NCBI RefSeq assembly: GCF_045679555.1
Contig: NC_092092.1
Location: 5,858,517-5,922,516 of the forward strand
Direction: 5' to 3'
DNA length: 64,000 nucleotides
From: Salvelinus alpinus
Lineage: Eukaryota; Chordata; Actinopteri; Salmoniformes; Salmonidae
In this document: positions 16,576 to 28,844 of the stretch, in pieces
How the letters are laid out: the number at the start of each line of letters is the position of its first letter
Numbering within the stretch: the first letter of the stretch is position 1
Notes under the pieces: model-generated
The model's database searches: none
What the model was told of the DNA's origin: nothing
The model's input: the letters and a program-made list of their open reading frames with translations, nothing else
Made by a program: the position numbers and the translations under genes

Positions 16576-17671
16576 TCAACATGACTAATTCAGCATTCTA
16601 GTAATACAGCCAAAACCCACAGTAGTGTCTTAAGGAATGCAGAAGCTTTTCACACTACTCAAATTAATAAAGATAAAGTAACAAGACCGGTCACAACATC
16701 TGGAACTTAGATATTGTTATACAGAAATTCAGGAACAGTATCATCTTTGACATTTTGAAAATTGCTTAAAAAGAAAAGAAAAAAAAGAAGTGGGCCATAC
16801 CTGTATTAGAGCCAGATAAAACCACAATAATATTATACCCTAATTTCTCAGGATATATAAATGAAGATTTTATTAATATAATACTGTTGAATTTTAGATT
16901 AACAAATTCTATTGGACTTAAAAAATAAACATTTTTGGTTACAATAGGCTGCCTGAGAATTCCGCTTTCATGTTTTTCCCCAAACCTCTAGCTTGCTTAT
17001 TACCGTCAACGTTCCCTCAGACTGCAAGTTAAGAGCTGTTAAGCGTGGAAATGCAAGCCTGGCAGTAGCAGGTCAGTTTGTGCTTTAGCCAACTCGTCTG
17101 TCGAGTTCGCTGTCATACCATACACCGTAAGGCATAACAAGAGATGAGTTGACTAAAGCACATACATCATATCTGTTACCTGGTTATTGATCATGGCAAA
17201 AGGTGTGGGAAATATCTTCAAAAATCTCAATCCCTTTTCAAATGAAGAGAATTAGTCTCTAGCATGTATCCCAAACGGCACCCTATTCCCTATGTAGTGC
17301 ATTCTTTTTGACGAGAGGCCATAGGGCTCTGGTCTAAAGTAGTGCATTATAAAATGAGTAGTGTGTCATTTTGGACACATAGGTTTAATCCCTTTCAACA
17401 GGCTGCCGTGGGACAAACGCCAGCCAACCACTAAGTCACAGAATATGAGTAGTCATGTCTCCCGTACCCTGTCGCACCGTGGCACCGATAGGATCCTACA
17501 AGCCGCAGTCTCTGCAGACATTGGAATATAAAGTCAATATCACACAACCACAGTTGGCAACTCCTTGAAGGCAGCGGCAGCAGGAAAATAACACAACGGG
17601 TCTCAGAGTAAACAGTGTTAGAAGAGATCAACGTCGTGGTGGCTGCATCGCAGACCAGTGTACTCCACCAC
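16576..17671 (-). other. samd8: samd8 3' UTR region
   Basis: Sequence downstream of the samd8 stop on the minus strand. TTTATT at 16869-16874 (AATAAA on the minus strand) is a candidate poly(A) signal about 0.8 kb after the stop. Contains one palindromic MITE (17268-17384). No other frame is supported. Confidence 0.4.
17268..17384. mobile_element. Palindromic MITE, about 115 bp
   Basis: An imperfect palindrome running from CCCAAACGGCACCCTATTCC to its complement, with the middle AGGCCATAGGGCTCTGGT. It is one of five copies of this short foldback family in the window; the others lie at 23305-23398, 31965-32075, 52668-52765 and 57190-57248. Confidence 0.75.
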
Positions 17672-20600
17672 CTAGTACCCAATCATGCTCCTGATCATGG
17701 TGGGTTTAGAGAAGGGCCAGCCGTACTCGTTGGGCACGGGGCCGTTGACGTTGCATTCGAAGAAGGAGAACATGGGGAACCAAATGCGGGCCCTGCGACT
17801 CTGCTGGTAGGCCCTGGTGTTAGCCAGCGTGTGGTAGTACAGGAACAGCCTGGTCGTGATGTAGAAGGCGATGAAGACGTCGATGGAATAGTGTTCATGG
17901 GCCGCCAGGATAAAGAAGATGCCAAACAAGTTCAGGACCCAGGACAAGGTGTGGATGAAGTTCCAGCCCCGCGGGGTGTCTGTTAGTGAATACATACAAG
18001 CAGAACATTGAACAATGTGTTAGGATGGTTTTGAGTTTCAGTTATGTTCTGTTCCAAATCAGGAATTGAATGACAACTTCAAGTGATCCTGTAGATTGAG
18101 ACAACAGTTTAAAGCTGTCAGTGGGCAGGTCTTCATGTAGTTATAGCTGATGGACACACGATGTACAGAAGTTCTTCCCACTACAGTCAATTACATCTTA
18201 TATTTACATTTACATTTAAGTCATTTAGCAGACGCTCTTATCCAGAGCGACTGCACCAATAAATGATATGGAACACTTACATTCTGTCACAAAGAAGTTG
18301 AGCATGGTGATGACCACCGTGTGACCGCTGAACATGTAGTCCCCACACGTATGGACCCCTGTGAGGGACATTCCAAATCCACTCCATATGGCCAGAGCTC
18401 GATGCAGTTTGGCCCACATGTCACCATACACCTAGGGGAAAGAGAAGGAAAGAGTCACGATTGATATTCTAGCCTGTTGGGAGACGTGTAAATTGCCATC
18501 CATAGCCTGTGTACAGCAAAGGGGGGGGGGGGTTCAGAGAATGTACAGCAAGGGGGGGGGGTCATAGAATGTACAGCAAGGGGGGGGGGGGGGTCATAGA
18601 ATGTACAGCAAGGGGGGGGGGGTCATAGAATGTACAGCAAGGGGGGGGGGGTCATAGAATGTACAGCAAGGGGGGGGGTCATAGATTGTACAGCAAGGGG
18701 GGGGGTCATAGATTGTACAGCAGGGGGGGGGGTCATAGAATGTACAGCAGGGGGGGGGGGTCATAGAATGTACAGCAGGGGGGGGTCATAGAATGTACAG
18801 CAAGGGGGGGGTCATAGAATGTACAGCAAGGGGGGGTCATAGAATGTACAGCAAGGGGGGGTCATAGAATGTACAGCAAGGGGGGGTCATAGAATGTACA
18901 GCAAGGGGGGGGGGGGTCATAGAATGTACAGCAAGGGGGGGGGGGGTCATAGAATGTACAGCAAGGGGGGGGGGGTCATAGAATGTACAGCAAGGGGGGG
19001 GGGGGGTCATAGAATGTACAGCAAGGGGGGGGGGGGTCATAGAATGTACAGCAAGGGGGGGGGGGTCATAGAATGTACAGCAAGGGGGGGGGGTCATAGA
19101 ATGTACAGCAAGGGGGGGGGGTCATAGAATGTACAGCAGGGGGGGGGGGGTCATAGAATGTACAGCAGGGGGGGGGGGGTCATAGAATGTACAGCAGGGG
19201 GGGGGGGTCATAGAATGTACAGCGGGGGGGGGGGTCATAGAATGTACAGCAGGGGGGGGGGGTCATAGAATGTACAGCAGGGGGGGGGGTCATAGAATGT
19301 ACAGCAGGGGGGGGGTCATAGAATGTACAGCAGGGGGGGGGTCATAGAATGTACAGCAGGGGGGGGGTCATAGAATGTACAGTAGGGGGGGGTCATAGAA
19401 TGTACAGTAGGGGGGGGTCATAGAATGTACAGTAGGGGGGGGTCATAGAATGTACAGTAGGGGGGGGTCATAGAATGTACAGTAGGGGGGGGTCATAGAA
19501 TGTACAGTAGGGGGGGGTCATAGAATGTACAGTAGGGGGGGGTCATAGAATGTACAGTAGGGGGGGGTCATAGAATGTACAGTAGGGGGGGTCATAGAAT
19601 GTACAGTAGGGGGGGGTCATAGAATGTACAGTGGGGGGGGTCATAGAATGTACAGTGGGGGGGGGTCATAGAATGTACAGTAGGGGGGGTCATAGAATGT
19701 ACAGTAGGGGGGGTCATAGAATGTACAGTAGGGGGGGTCATAGAATGTACAGCAGGGGGGGTCATAGAATGTACAGCAGGGGGGGTCATAGAATGTACAG
19801 CAGGGGGGGTCATAGAATGTACAGCAGGGGGGGGTCATAGAATGTACAGCAGGGGGGGTCATAGAATGTACAGTAGGGGGGGGTCATAGAATGTACAGTA
19901 GGGGGGGGTCATAGAATGTACAGTAGGGGGGGGTCATAGAATGTACAGTAGGGGGGGGTCATAGAATGTACAGTAGGGGGGTCATAGAATGTACAGTAGG
20001 GGGGTCATAGAATGTACAGTAGGGGGGTCATAGAATGTACAGTAGGGGGGTCATAGAATGTACAGCAGGGGGGGTCATAGAATGTACAGCAGGGGGGGGT
20101 CATAGAATGTACAGCAGGGGGGGTCATAGAATGTACAGCAGGGGGGGTCATAGAATGTACAGCGGGGGGTCATAGAATGTACAGCAGGGGGTCATAGAAT
20201 GTACAGCAGGGGGTCATAGAATGTACAGCAGGGGGGGGGGTCATAGAATGTACAGCAGGGGGGGGGGGTCATAGAATGTACAGCAGGGGGGGGGTCATAG
20301 AATGTACAGCAGGGGGGGGGTCATAGTATGTACAGCAGGGGGGGGGGTCATAGAATGTACAGCAGGGGGGGGGGTCATAGAATGTACAGCAGGGGGGGGG
20401 GGTCATAGAATGTACAGCAGGGGGGGGGGGGTCATAGAATGTACAGCAGGGGGGGGGGGTCATAGAATGTACAGCAGGGGGGGGGGGGTCATAGAATGTA
20501 CAGCAGGGGGGGGGGGTCATAGAATGTACAGCAGGGGGGGGGGGTCATAGAATGTACAGCAGGGGGGGGGGGTCATAGAATGTACAGCGGGGGGGGGGGT

Positions 20601-23600
20601 CATAGAATGTACAGCGGGGGGGGGGTCATAGAATGTACAGCGGGGGGGGGGTCATAGAATGTACAGCGGGGGGGGGGTCATAGAATGTACAGTGGGGGGG
20701 GGGGGGTCATAGAATGTACAGTAGGGGGGGGTCATAGAATGTACAGTAGGGGGGGGGTCATAGAATGTACAGTAGGGGGGGGTCATAGAATGTACAGTAG
20801 GGGGGGGGTCATAGAATGTACAGTAGGGGGGGGGTCATAGAATGTACAGTAGGGGGGGGTCATAGAATGTACAGTAGGGGGGGGGTCATAGAATGTACAG
20901 TAGGGGGGGGGTCATAGAATGTACAGTGGGGGGGGTCATAGAATGTACAGTAGGGGGGGTCATAGAATGTACAGTAGGGGGGGTCATAGAATGTACAGTA
21001 GGGGGGGGTCATAGAATGTACAGTAGGGGGGGTCATAGAATGTACAGTAGGGGGGGTCATAGAATGTACAGTAGGGGGGTCATAGAATGTACAGTAGGGG
21101 GGGTCATAGAATGTACAGTAGGGGGGGTCATAGAATGTACAGTAGGGGGGTCATAGAATGTACAGTAGGGGGGGGTCATAGAATGTACAGTAGGGGGGGG
21201 TCATAGAATGTACAGTAGGGGGGGGTCATAGAATGTACAGTAGGGGGGGGTCATAGAATGTACAGTAGGGGGGGTCATAGAATGTACAGTAGGGGGGGTC
21301 ATAGAATGTACAGTAGGGGGGGTCATAGAATGTACAGTAGGGGGGGTCATAGAATGTACAGTAAGGGGGGTCATAGAATGTACAGTAGGGGGGGGGTCAT
21401 AGAATGTACAGTAGGGGGGGGGTCATAGAATGTACAGTAGGGGGGGGGGTCATAGAATGTACAGTAGGGGGGGGGGTCATAGAATGTACAGTAGGGGGGG
21501 GGTCATAGAATGTAAAGTAGGGGGGGGGGTCATAGAATGTACAGTAGGGGGGGGTCATAGAATGTACAGTAGGGGGGGGGTCATAGAATGTACAGTAGGG
21601 GGGGTCATAGAATGTACAGTAGGGGGGTCATAGAATGTACAGTAGGGGGGGGTCATAGAATGTACAGTGGGGGGGGTCATAGAATGTACAGTGGGGGGGG
21701 TCATAGAATGTACAGTGGGGGGGTCATAGAATGTACAGTAGGGGGGTCATAGAATGTACAGTAGGGGGGGTCATAGAATGTACAGTAGGGGGGGTCATAG
21801 AATGTACAGTAGGGGGGTCATAGAATGTACAGTAGGGGGGGTCATAGAATGTACAGTAGGGGGGGTCATAGAATGTACAGCAGGGGGGGTCATAGAATGT
21901 ACAGTAGGGGGGGGTAGTCTAGCTTTCGTTTCGATTACTGTTAGCAAGCTGGACAGAGTGAAAAGACTATAGATGACTTATCAAGCTGGACAGAGTGAAA
22001 AGACTATAGATGACTTATCAAGCTGGACAGAGTGAAAAGACTATAGATGACTTATCAAGCTGGACAGAGTGAAAAGACTATAGATGACTTATCAAGCTGG
22101 ACAGAGTGAAGACTATAAAATGTAGATTCATCATATCTACACAGTGTTGATTTAGTTAGTGGAGAGGTGGTACCTTTCCTGAGCACTGCAGGTGCTGTCC
22201 TGGCACTGACAGGGAGGTCACAAACATGGTGATGCAGCGCAGCATAAACACTGTCCCCATGAGGCTGCACAGCCGCCGCAGCAGAATGGACCTTAAGCAG
22301 AGCAAACATTACACACATTAACATAGCACTTACCACAACTTCAATAACTAGGCCAATGGTTTTCAAACCTCTCCTCAGTGACCCTTAGAAGTTTCACAAT
22401 TTTGTTGTAGCCTTAAACTAACTCATCTGATTCATGTAGTCAAAAGCCTAATGATTAGTTGACAAGTTGAATCAGGTGTGATAGCTCTGGAATAGATTGA
22501 AACCATGAAACAGGTTCCCTGGAGGAGAAGCTTGAAAACTCCTGGACAATACACTTCTATTCTACACGAATCCTCTATTCTAGTCAGGGAGACATCCTAG
22601 ACACTAGCTTTAAAAAAATAAATAATAATAATGTCTAGGCTGTGTGATGAACATGTTTCCCTATGGACCAGTCAGTAGCCAGTACTCTACCTGTGCTTGT
22701 GCAGCAGCAGAACTAGCAGCCAGATATTACACAGGATGACTCCACATGCCTCTGCCATGGCAAAGGCCCATGGTATTCTAGGTACACTGTTAAAAAGAAA
22801 GAAAAATGGTTATAGGCTGATCTTCAAGCTGTCTGCTACGGAGCACTGTGGGTTATTCTCCCAGGCTTAGCCAACTTAATTAAAAAAGGGTCACTGAAGC
22901 CTTATCGCTAATAACCTGATAAAGTATTAACCTATATTCAACATTACTTAACTGGAACAAACTAAATAGCCTAGAAGATTTCTTTCCCAATTAAAGGATG
23001 CAAAGGGTCATCCAATGCAACTGGGATAACACCTGACAAACCGGAATTAGTTTCTCACAAAAGGCTAACCCTTCTGCTATTTCACTATGCCGCGTCTCGA
23101 CGTCAACCTCTAGTCCTGCTAGACCCTAAACATAGGGAGCTACATTTAGCCTGGTTACTGCTTAGTCATTTCGCCAACAATAATCTGCCACATTATCACA
23201 CCGTGAGTAAGTCGGACTCAGCACTCGGTAAGAACAAGCCGGACATTTAAGCGCCGCCCAATGGAATTCATTGTGAACAGAAGATTAGACAATCCAATAA
23301 CACTTGATGGCACCCCATTCCTATATAGTGCACAACTTTCAACCAAGGCCTATAGAGTAGTACACTTCATGGGAGCAATTTGGGACACAGCCCATGTCAG
23401 GCTTATAATAGACTGTTGCTATCAGAAAGTAGGGCAAGTATCACAATGTCCATCCAACAGCTTGATTGCTTGTTTTAACAGATCACAAGATGCTGCAGGT
23501 ACACCATCATATTTAATTTCAATATCGAGACAAACTTTCACTGTTGCTCTGAGAGCCTAGTCAGGGCTGTATTCATTAGTCGGACACTGACTAATGAATA

Positions 23601-24406
23601 CATTTTGCAACGGAAGCCATTCACACCAAACGGAAAACGTTTTGCTGCGAAAAATAGTTTATATTAATGAAATTCAGATTAGTTCCTCCCTGTTTGCTTG
23701 TATTTGGTTCCTTGTAACGTGTCGTCAAAGCATCAGTTATGTTGACAATCGGAAAGAGGTGCTTGCTGGAAAGTCACAAGATCAAGTCGGTCTAAATGTA
23801 CATACATTGCTTAGGTTGTGGGGGAACAGCATGAGCAACCCACCTGTCTAAGAAAATGTCTGGCAAGGGAGGGTAAGTGCGCATGTCCGGCACCCTCTCG
23901 TGCACGATCACCATAACGAAAGAGGTAAATCCGAACACAAACACCACATAGATGGCACTAAGCGCTGTCTTCCAGTACTCAGGGTCCAGCCTCCCGCTCC
24001 CTCCATGCTTGTACTTCCCATTCCTATACTCAAGATACTGCTCTCCAACCGGTGCTGTGTCTGTGTTAGAGTTATCGCACTCTCTACTGGAGTCTCCGTT
24101 GCAGTGCCAGTCCCCACCCTGAGGCGAGTGTCCGTCGAATGGGACCCCCAGCTCCTCCAGGATATCCAGGTTTTGTTTCTGCAGCTTGCGGAGGGACACC
24201 ATCAGCCTCTTGATGTCCCCCAGCACCTTGAGTTCCAGTGGGGGAGAGCGGAGGTCGTATTCACTTAGGGTGAGTAAGGACATGCCATCCAGACGGTGCT
24301 TGTTGCACAGTAGGTCTACATAGTGGCAGAAGCCCTCGTCCTTCAGCCACTTGGCAACGTGCTTGGTGGTCCAATGCCGGATGCTCAGCTGGGTACTACT
24401 AGACAT
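17672..24406 (-). CDS. samd8: SAM-domain sphingomyelin synthase-related protein
   Basis: Five coding exons on the minus strand: 24406-23844, 22786-22691, 22291-22174, 18431-18281 and 17979-17672. All GT-AG, phases agree, giving 411 residues, close to the ~415 of human SAMD8. The protein is an ER multi-pass enzyme that makes ceramide phosphoethanolamine and limits ER ceramide. An N-terminal SAM domain (about residues 9-77: [26 protein letters not shown]) is followed by a polar linker and six membrane spans starting at [16 protein letters not shown]. The catalytic triad of the lipid-phosphatase fold is present: His296 in FSGHTVV, and His339 and Asp343 in [17 protein letters not shown] at 24406 follows a CAG acceptor, so 5' UTR exon(s) lie upstream. 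The intron 18432-22173 holds the poly-G minisatellite. Confidence 0.97.
18190..18252. repeat. Dispersed teleost repeat fragment
   Basis: Contains AAGTCATTTAGCAGACGCTC and TTATCCAGAGCGAC, a short sequence scattered through many fish genomes. It sits about 30 bases past the donor of the samd8 exon 18281-18431. Confidence 0.6.
18510..21914. repeat. Poly-G minisatellite, about 3.4 kb
   Basis: About 140 tandem copies of a 22-28 bp unit, TCATAGAATGTACAG plus CAA, CAG, CGG or TAG, then 4-13 G. Unit length varies almost only through the G run. Variants occur in blocks: CAA to about 19130, CAG to 19380, TAG to 19740, CAG to 19865, TAG to 20050, CAG to 20580, CGG to 20690, then TAG to the end. It lies in samd8 intron 3, so the transcript carries the C-rich strand. 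Open frames in it are by-products of the repeat. Confidence 0.98.
21946..22122. repeat. 37-bp tandem repeat, five copies
   Basis: The unit AAGCTGGACAGAGTGAAAAG plus ACTATAGATGACTTATC starts at 21946, 21983, 22020, 22057 and 22094. The last copy is degenerate. It lies about 50 bases from the samd8 exon 22174-22291. Confidence 0.93.
22787..23843 (-). other. samd8 intron 1
   Basis: Intron between the first two samd8 coding exons. Apart from a decayed palindromic MITE (23305-23398, CACCCCATTCCTATATAGTG), no repeat or frame is recognised. Confidence 0.6.
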
Positions 24407-26458
24407 CTCCCCTTCACTCTGTAAACTGTAGAAGACAAATGGACAAGATTAATCTCGACTCCAAAACCAAACATGCTCTTAAAAAGGGCGACTGCATTCC
24501 TGATTTGACCTCGTTTTATATTTGATTCATTTAAGAAATGCTAGTGGCCGTGACTGAATTCAAACATGAGTTTGTGTCTGGGGTGTGGTTTGATGTGAGT
24601 CTCTCGCAGGTGGGAAGAGTTAGCCAAATTATTTCACCAATTAGCTTCAGCAGGCTGGTGTTTGACCGTGGCAAAGTTGGTTACCTCATTTCTGGGGATA
24701 GTTCGCGACCGTCAAATTACACAAGAAAATATTTTCATGCCGCACATCTTTTAGTTGTCTCATTAAATGCTTTCAATATTTGTATTTGAATTTCTACAAT
24801 TTATAATTGGTTAAGTCATTACATTTGGAGCTATTGAACTCCTAAAATATTGTCCCATGTGCATTGTGCAATTTACTGATGGTCTCTAACTAGCAGGGTT
24901 CGGTTGTTCAGCAACAAAACCGAATTGATGATTACTTGGGTGCTGCCAGCTGGATTGAAATAAACACAAGGATAACTTACTGTACCCTTCATCCGTGACA
25001 TAACATTTTATTCCCCATCATCTTGCAAATCTCTGTTTTGGACGAGACTGACTTTACAGTTTGTAGTCAATTTTGACACTAGAATAAATGTGTCTAACTC
25101 ATGACGATGCCACATAGGCCATTTTCAAAACGAGAAAAACTTTAAAGGGCAGTCGCTCTTTAAGTTTGTCACAGGAAACATGCATATCACATTAAAAGAT
25201 ATGCACTGTGTGGAATAGACAAAAAGTTCCCATATCGATTGGAGGAGCCAGTACCATTTCAAAAGAGAAAACACTGCAACACTGTCATTACACAAGCCAC
25301 AGAGAACTAGGCATTCTCCATTTCACTGAATCAGCATTTCAGCAATACTGTCTGGTTCCCTGTCTAGCATACAATATTTCTACATGAGGCACTGACTTTC
25401 CAATGCTTCAAGACAATCTTCCCCATTTCTTCCAGTCTGGTTAAATTGTAGTCACTCAAAGCAGTTTTCGGCTGAAACTTCTAAGCACTAACGTTAAGTC
25501 TAGCCTACAGTACACTGTCAGACAAACCTCTGTATATACCGAGTAATTGTGTAATACAGCCTAGTTAAAGCAGACTACTTAGAGGTCAGTGTCCCTGGCA
25601 AAACAAACTGTCCCATGTCATGTCCCCACTCACCTCTTGCAACCATTAAAACGCAATACAGAGAACTAGTGTTGGGTGCTAATAGCACAGTCACTCATTA
25701 TACTAAACAAGACAGAGAAGGGTGGTGACATCTCTGGCAATAGCCAAGGAACGCTGAACTCCGTTCTCGTATATCCGCTACTCTGGCAAAAGCCTACTGT
25801 CTCCAGTAGGCCAGACAGGGGTTAGTTAGCTAACAGTAGCTAGCTAGTTAGCCATACACATCTGAGAGCTTTGGCTTTAACTACATAACTAGCTAAGTGC
25901 ACGAGTGACTGATATACCACCAAGCCCAGTTAGCTAGCTATCCACACAGCAAGCTATGCAAAACACATTTCAAGGCTCAGAATACATTAGCTATCAGCAA
26001 CGTGTACATTCCGGCATCACGTCACCAGCTTCCTGGTATGCAAACGTTAGCCTGATATGTTAGCTAGTTAGCAATCTAGCAGTAAATATTCACCGGAATT
26101 CAGACTCAACTGTTAGTTAGCTGCCGCGGAGAGTAAATTGACTATACGGCATCTCACATGAGTCTGACGAAGCTATATTTACGTTTAGTGTGATAAAACG
26201 ATTGAAGCAAATCATTTCGTCCGCTGCTGGTTAGCATCTGCTTTGCTGTTGACAATACTGAAGGAGCTCCGTAAACACTGGAAGAGCCGCGCACCAGGTT
26301 GTTTTCTCGTACTGAGTCGAACGTTGCTCATAGCTGAATTTATAGCCACTACCCTGACCTCTACTGGTGAAATGACAGTATCGGTATGCAAAGACAGCAC
26401 AGTATGTACTCTGAAACAATGTATTGTTCATGACCAGTAAAGTTACCTAACGTCATGT
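24407..26458 (-). other. samd8 5' intron and promoter region
   Basis: The acceptor before the samd8 start needs an upstream non-coding exon. A minus-strand donor at 26092 (TTCCG followed by GTGAAT) with CCGCGG just upstream (26123-26128) would fit a first exon at about 26092-26300, but this rests on splice pattern alone. GCTAGCTA runs occur at 25830-25950. No coding frame is supported. Confidence 0.35.
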
Positions 26459-26996
26459 CAGCCTGGTCTCAGAAACTGGACGTAACATAGTAAATGTAAA
26501 TCCAGGATACTTAATTTAATGTGGTATGTTACGTTTGGTATGGATACATAAGACAGAAAGATATGTCGAGAAACCAAAAGGTTGTGTGTTTGAATCTCAT
26601 CACGGACAACTTTAGCATTTTAGCTAATTAGCAACTAGTTACTACTTTTTTTAACTCCTAACCCTTTAACCCAACTCCTAACCTTAACCTTAACCCCTAG
26701 CCTAGCTAACGTTAGCCAACTAGCTAACGTTAGCCAACTAGCTAACGTTAGCCAACTAGCTAACATTAGCCACAACAAATTGGAATTTGCTATTTTGTAA
26801 CTATTTGTAAGAATTACAATTCATAATATATTGAACGAATTGCAATTTGTAACATATACTAATTGTTATTTGTAACATATACAAAATGGTTGATGACACC
26901 CACAAATTAATACATACCATACGAGACGTAACATATTATACCATTTGGTGGATTTACATTTACTTTGTTACATCTAACCCTGAGTCCAGGTTGCAT
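26459..26996. mobile_element. MITE with about 45-bp terminal inverted repeats
   Basis: The left end CAGCCTGGTCTCAGA...AAATGTAAATCC is mirrored by the right end GGATTTACATTTAC...CCTGAGTCCAGGTTG. The interior is AT-rich and non-coding, with runs of TTTGTAACATATAC. It holds an 18-bp tandem repeat at 26697-26768 (AGCTAACGTTAGCCAACT, about four copies). It looks like a non-autonomous DNA transposon. Confidence 0.75.
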
Positions 26997-27279
26997 AATG
27001 TAGACTATATTTAAATTAGGTGAGTCACTGTTGCCAACATTAGCTCTATGTAAAGTTGCAAGACACATGTAAGATTTAAGACATAGGTCTAAGTTCAATT
27101 ACACAAACAGACATCAATCAGGTCATTTTTAATTTTAGACTGAGGCGAAGGAACAACACCTGTTCCTGCCACTATACATACGCCTAAAGCCTCAACTAGG
27201 CTAATTACCATCCTACAACATCAGAAAATGAAAAGGAAAGATAGCTGATGTCTCATGAGAGCCATTTATACCAGACTGT

Positions 27280-27440
27280 ATGTGTGTTCTTGTCTTTATC
27301 AATGTATTCTATTGAATATCATGTACAGCTGTTGCATTGTTTGACAGAAGAGCTTGCAAGTAAGCATTTCATTGTACTGTATATTACACTACACTGTATC
27401 CTGTGCATTTGACAAATACACTTTTATTTGATTTGTATGT
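27280..27440 (+). mobile_element. SINE/LINE 3' tail
   Basis: Ends with AGCATTTCATTGTACTGTAT ... GACAAATACACTTTTATTTG and ATTTG. This resembles the tail shared by salmonid L2-like LINEs and their SINEs, the complement of the tail seen at 12002 and 53195. The 5' part is not recognised. Confidence 0.55.
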
Positions 27441-27592
27441 TGGAAGTACACTTTAAAAAGTAATAGTTTTTAAAATGGTTCTTCCTGAGCTCTTATGGTT
27501 CCTTGGAGAACTCTTGCCTGATAAAGAACCTTTGAGTTAAACATGTGGGTTCTTGAAAGGTTCTGGAAGCCTGCAGATGTGTCCCTTTCATA

Positions 27593-27862
27593 GCACACAG
27601 CAAATTGGCCAGTGTTAACTAGTGTTGATTTTATTTTTTCAGTGTAAAATTTCTAGTTGTTATTCAATAGGTAAATGAACACTGTAAAATGTTAAATTAA
27701 CACTCAGTGTTTTAAAAGAACCCCAGTGTTGGGGTTAATAACCAGAGTTGAACCATTATCATATTTCCCAGCATACTCTATTGCAGGTTGATTTTATATA
27801 ATTGTTTGTTTCAATATCAATGTTTTTTCATGTACATTGATTGATTAATTAATCTAATGCTA
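27593..27862 (+). repeat. Dispersed repeat (CAGTGTTAA family)
   Basis: Starts CACACAGCAAATTGGCCAGT and runs through AAAAGAACCCCAGTGTTGGG and TTTTTTCATGTACATTGATT. The same sequence occurs inverted at 50025-50248, and its first part also occurs near 47125. It looks like the end of a non-autonomous transposon. Confidence 0.65.
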
Positions 27863-28514
27863 CTTAAATATAAAATAACATGTATTTTTCTAAACTATTC
27901 CAATCTGTTACTTGGACTTATTGCACCCGGGACGGTCCCATATTTCAGCCCCGTTTCAGGTGTCTTTTCTTTTTACAAAAAGGTCAATTTGTCAGCAAGA
28001 CGCACCATTTAACTCGGGCAACAAGAGTGTAGGCCTAATGACAATGGCTGAATGTCATTTTTTGGTGTTTTATAACGGACGTGTCTTTCCATTCATCAAA
28101 TGGATTGGATTTGGATACTAGAATTACTTTGGAGTGGACAAACTTGTGCAGGTAGCCTACTTTTTGAAGTGATTTGTTTGACAATCAGATGAAAACATAA
28201 TGACTGGTTGTGTTTATGCCACATTAAATGGCAATTACATTTTTACCATTAAATGACATGTCTTTACAATTAGGCTCATAAAAAAAAATCCCAAGAAAAA
28301 AATTGAGAACCCCCCGAATGTCACGGTATAATTCGTACTCTGCTCACGTATGGCCTTGTGTCACCTGAGAACAGTTGACTAAATCAGCGGTTCTTAATTC
28401 CCTCTTCAGGGTCCCCCAGCCATAGCACACCTGAATCAACTTCTCAATGAACACAATAACAATGCCTTAGAAATTGTAACAATATAATATGGCTAACCAG
28501 AATAAAATAACCTA

Positions 28515-28815
28515 AAATAACCTTCAAAAGGATCTTTCTAGAACCATTTTCCATATAGGTTCTATAAAGAGCCATAAAAATAGTTTTATATATATATAGC
28601 CCCAGAAAGGGTTGTAACCATAGCAGAACCATTTTTTTGGTGCTACAGTATACAGAACCCTTTCTAATGGTTCTTTATAGAACCTTAGGAAAGGGTTCTT
28701 TGTGCTGTAGCACCATACAGGTTCCATTTAGAACCTTATGAGCATGGTTCTTCATAGAATCTTAAAAAAAAGGTTCCATATAGCACGAGAAAGGGTTCTG
28801 CTATGGCTTTTCTGC
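28515..28815. repeat. AGAACC/GGTTCT foldback repeat
   Basis: Many short inverted blocks of AGAACC and GGTTCT around a TATATATATA core, a palindromic MITE-like repeat. Related sequence lies at 27470-27560 and just right of the Tc1 at 30152, so the Tc1 may have landed inside a larger copy. Confidence 0.55.
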
Positions 28816-28844
28816 TATGGCTACAAGCCAAATAACCCTAATTT

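Noticed and set aside
17615-17986. 123-residue plus-strand frame
   Set aside because: Antisense shadow of the last samd8 exon, which matches the family residue by residue on the minus strand.
18837-21633. Frames such as [12 protein letters not shown] and MYSRGGGHR
   Set aside because: They are read from the poly-G minisatellite in samd8 intron 3 and shift with every change in G-run length.
23900-24268. 122-residue plus-strand frame
   Set aside because: Antisense to the samd8 first coding exon; no independent support.
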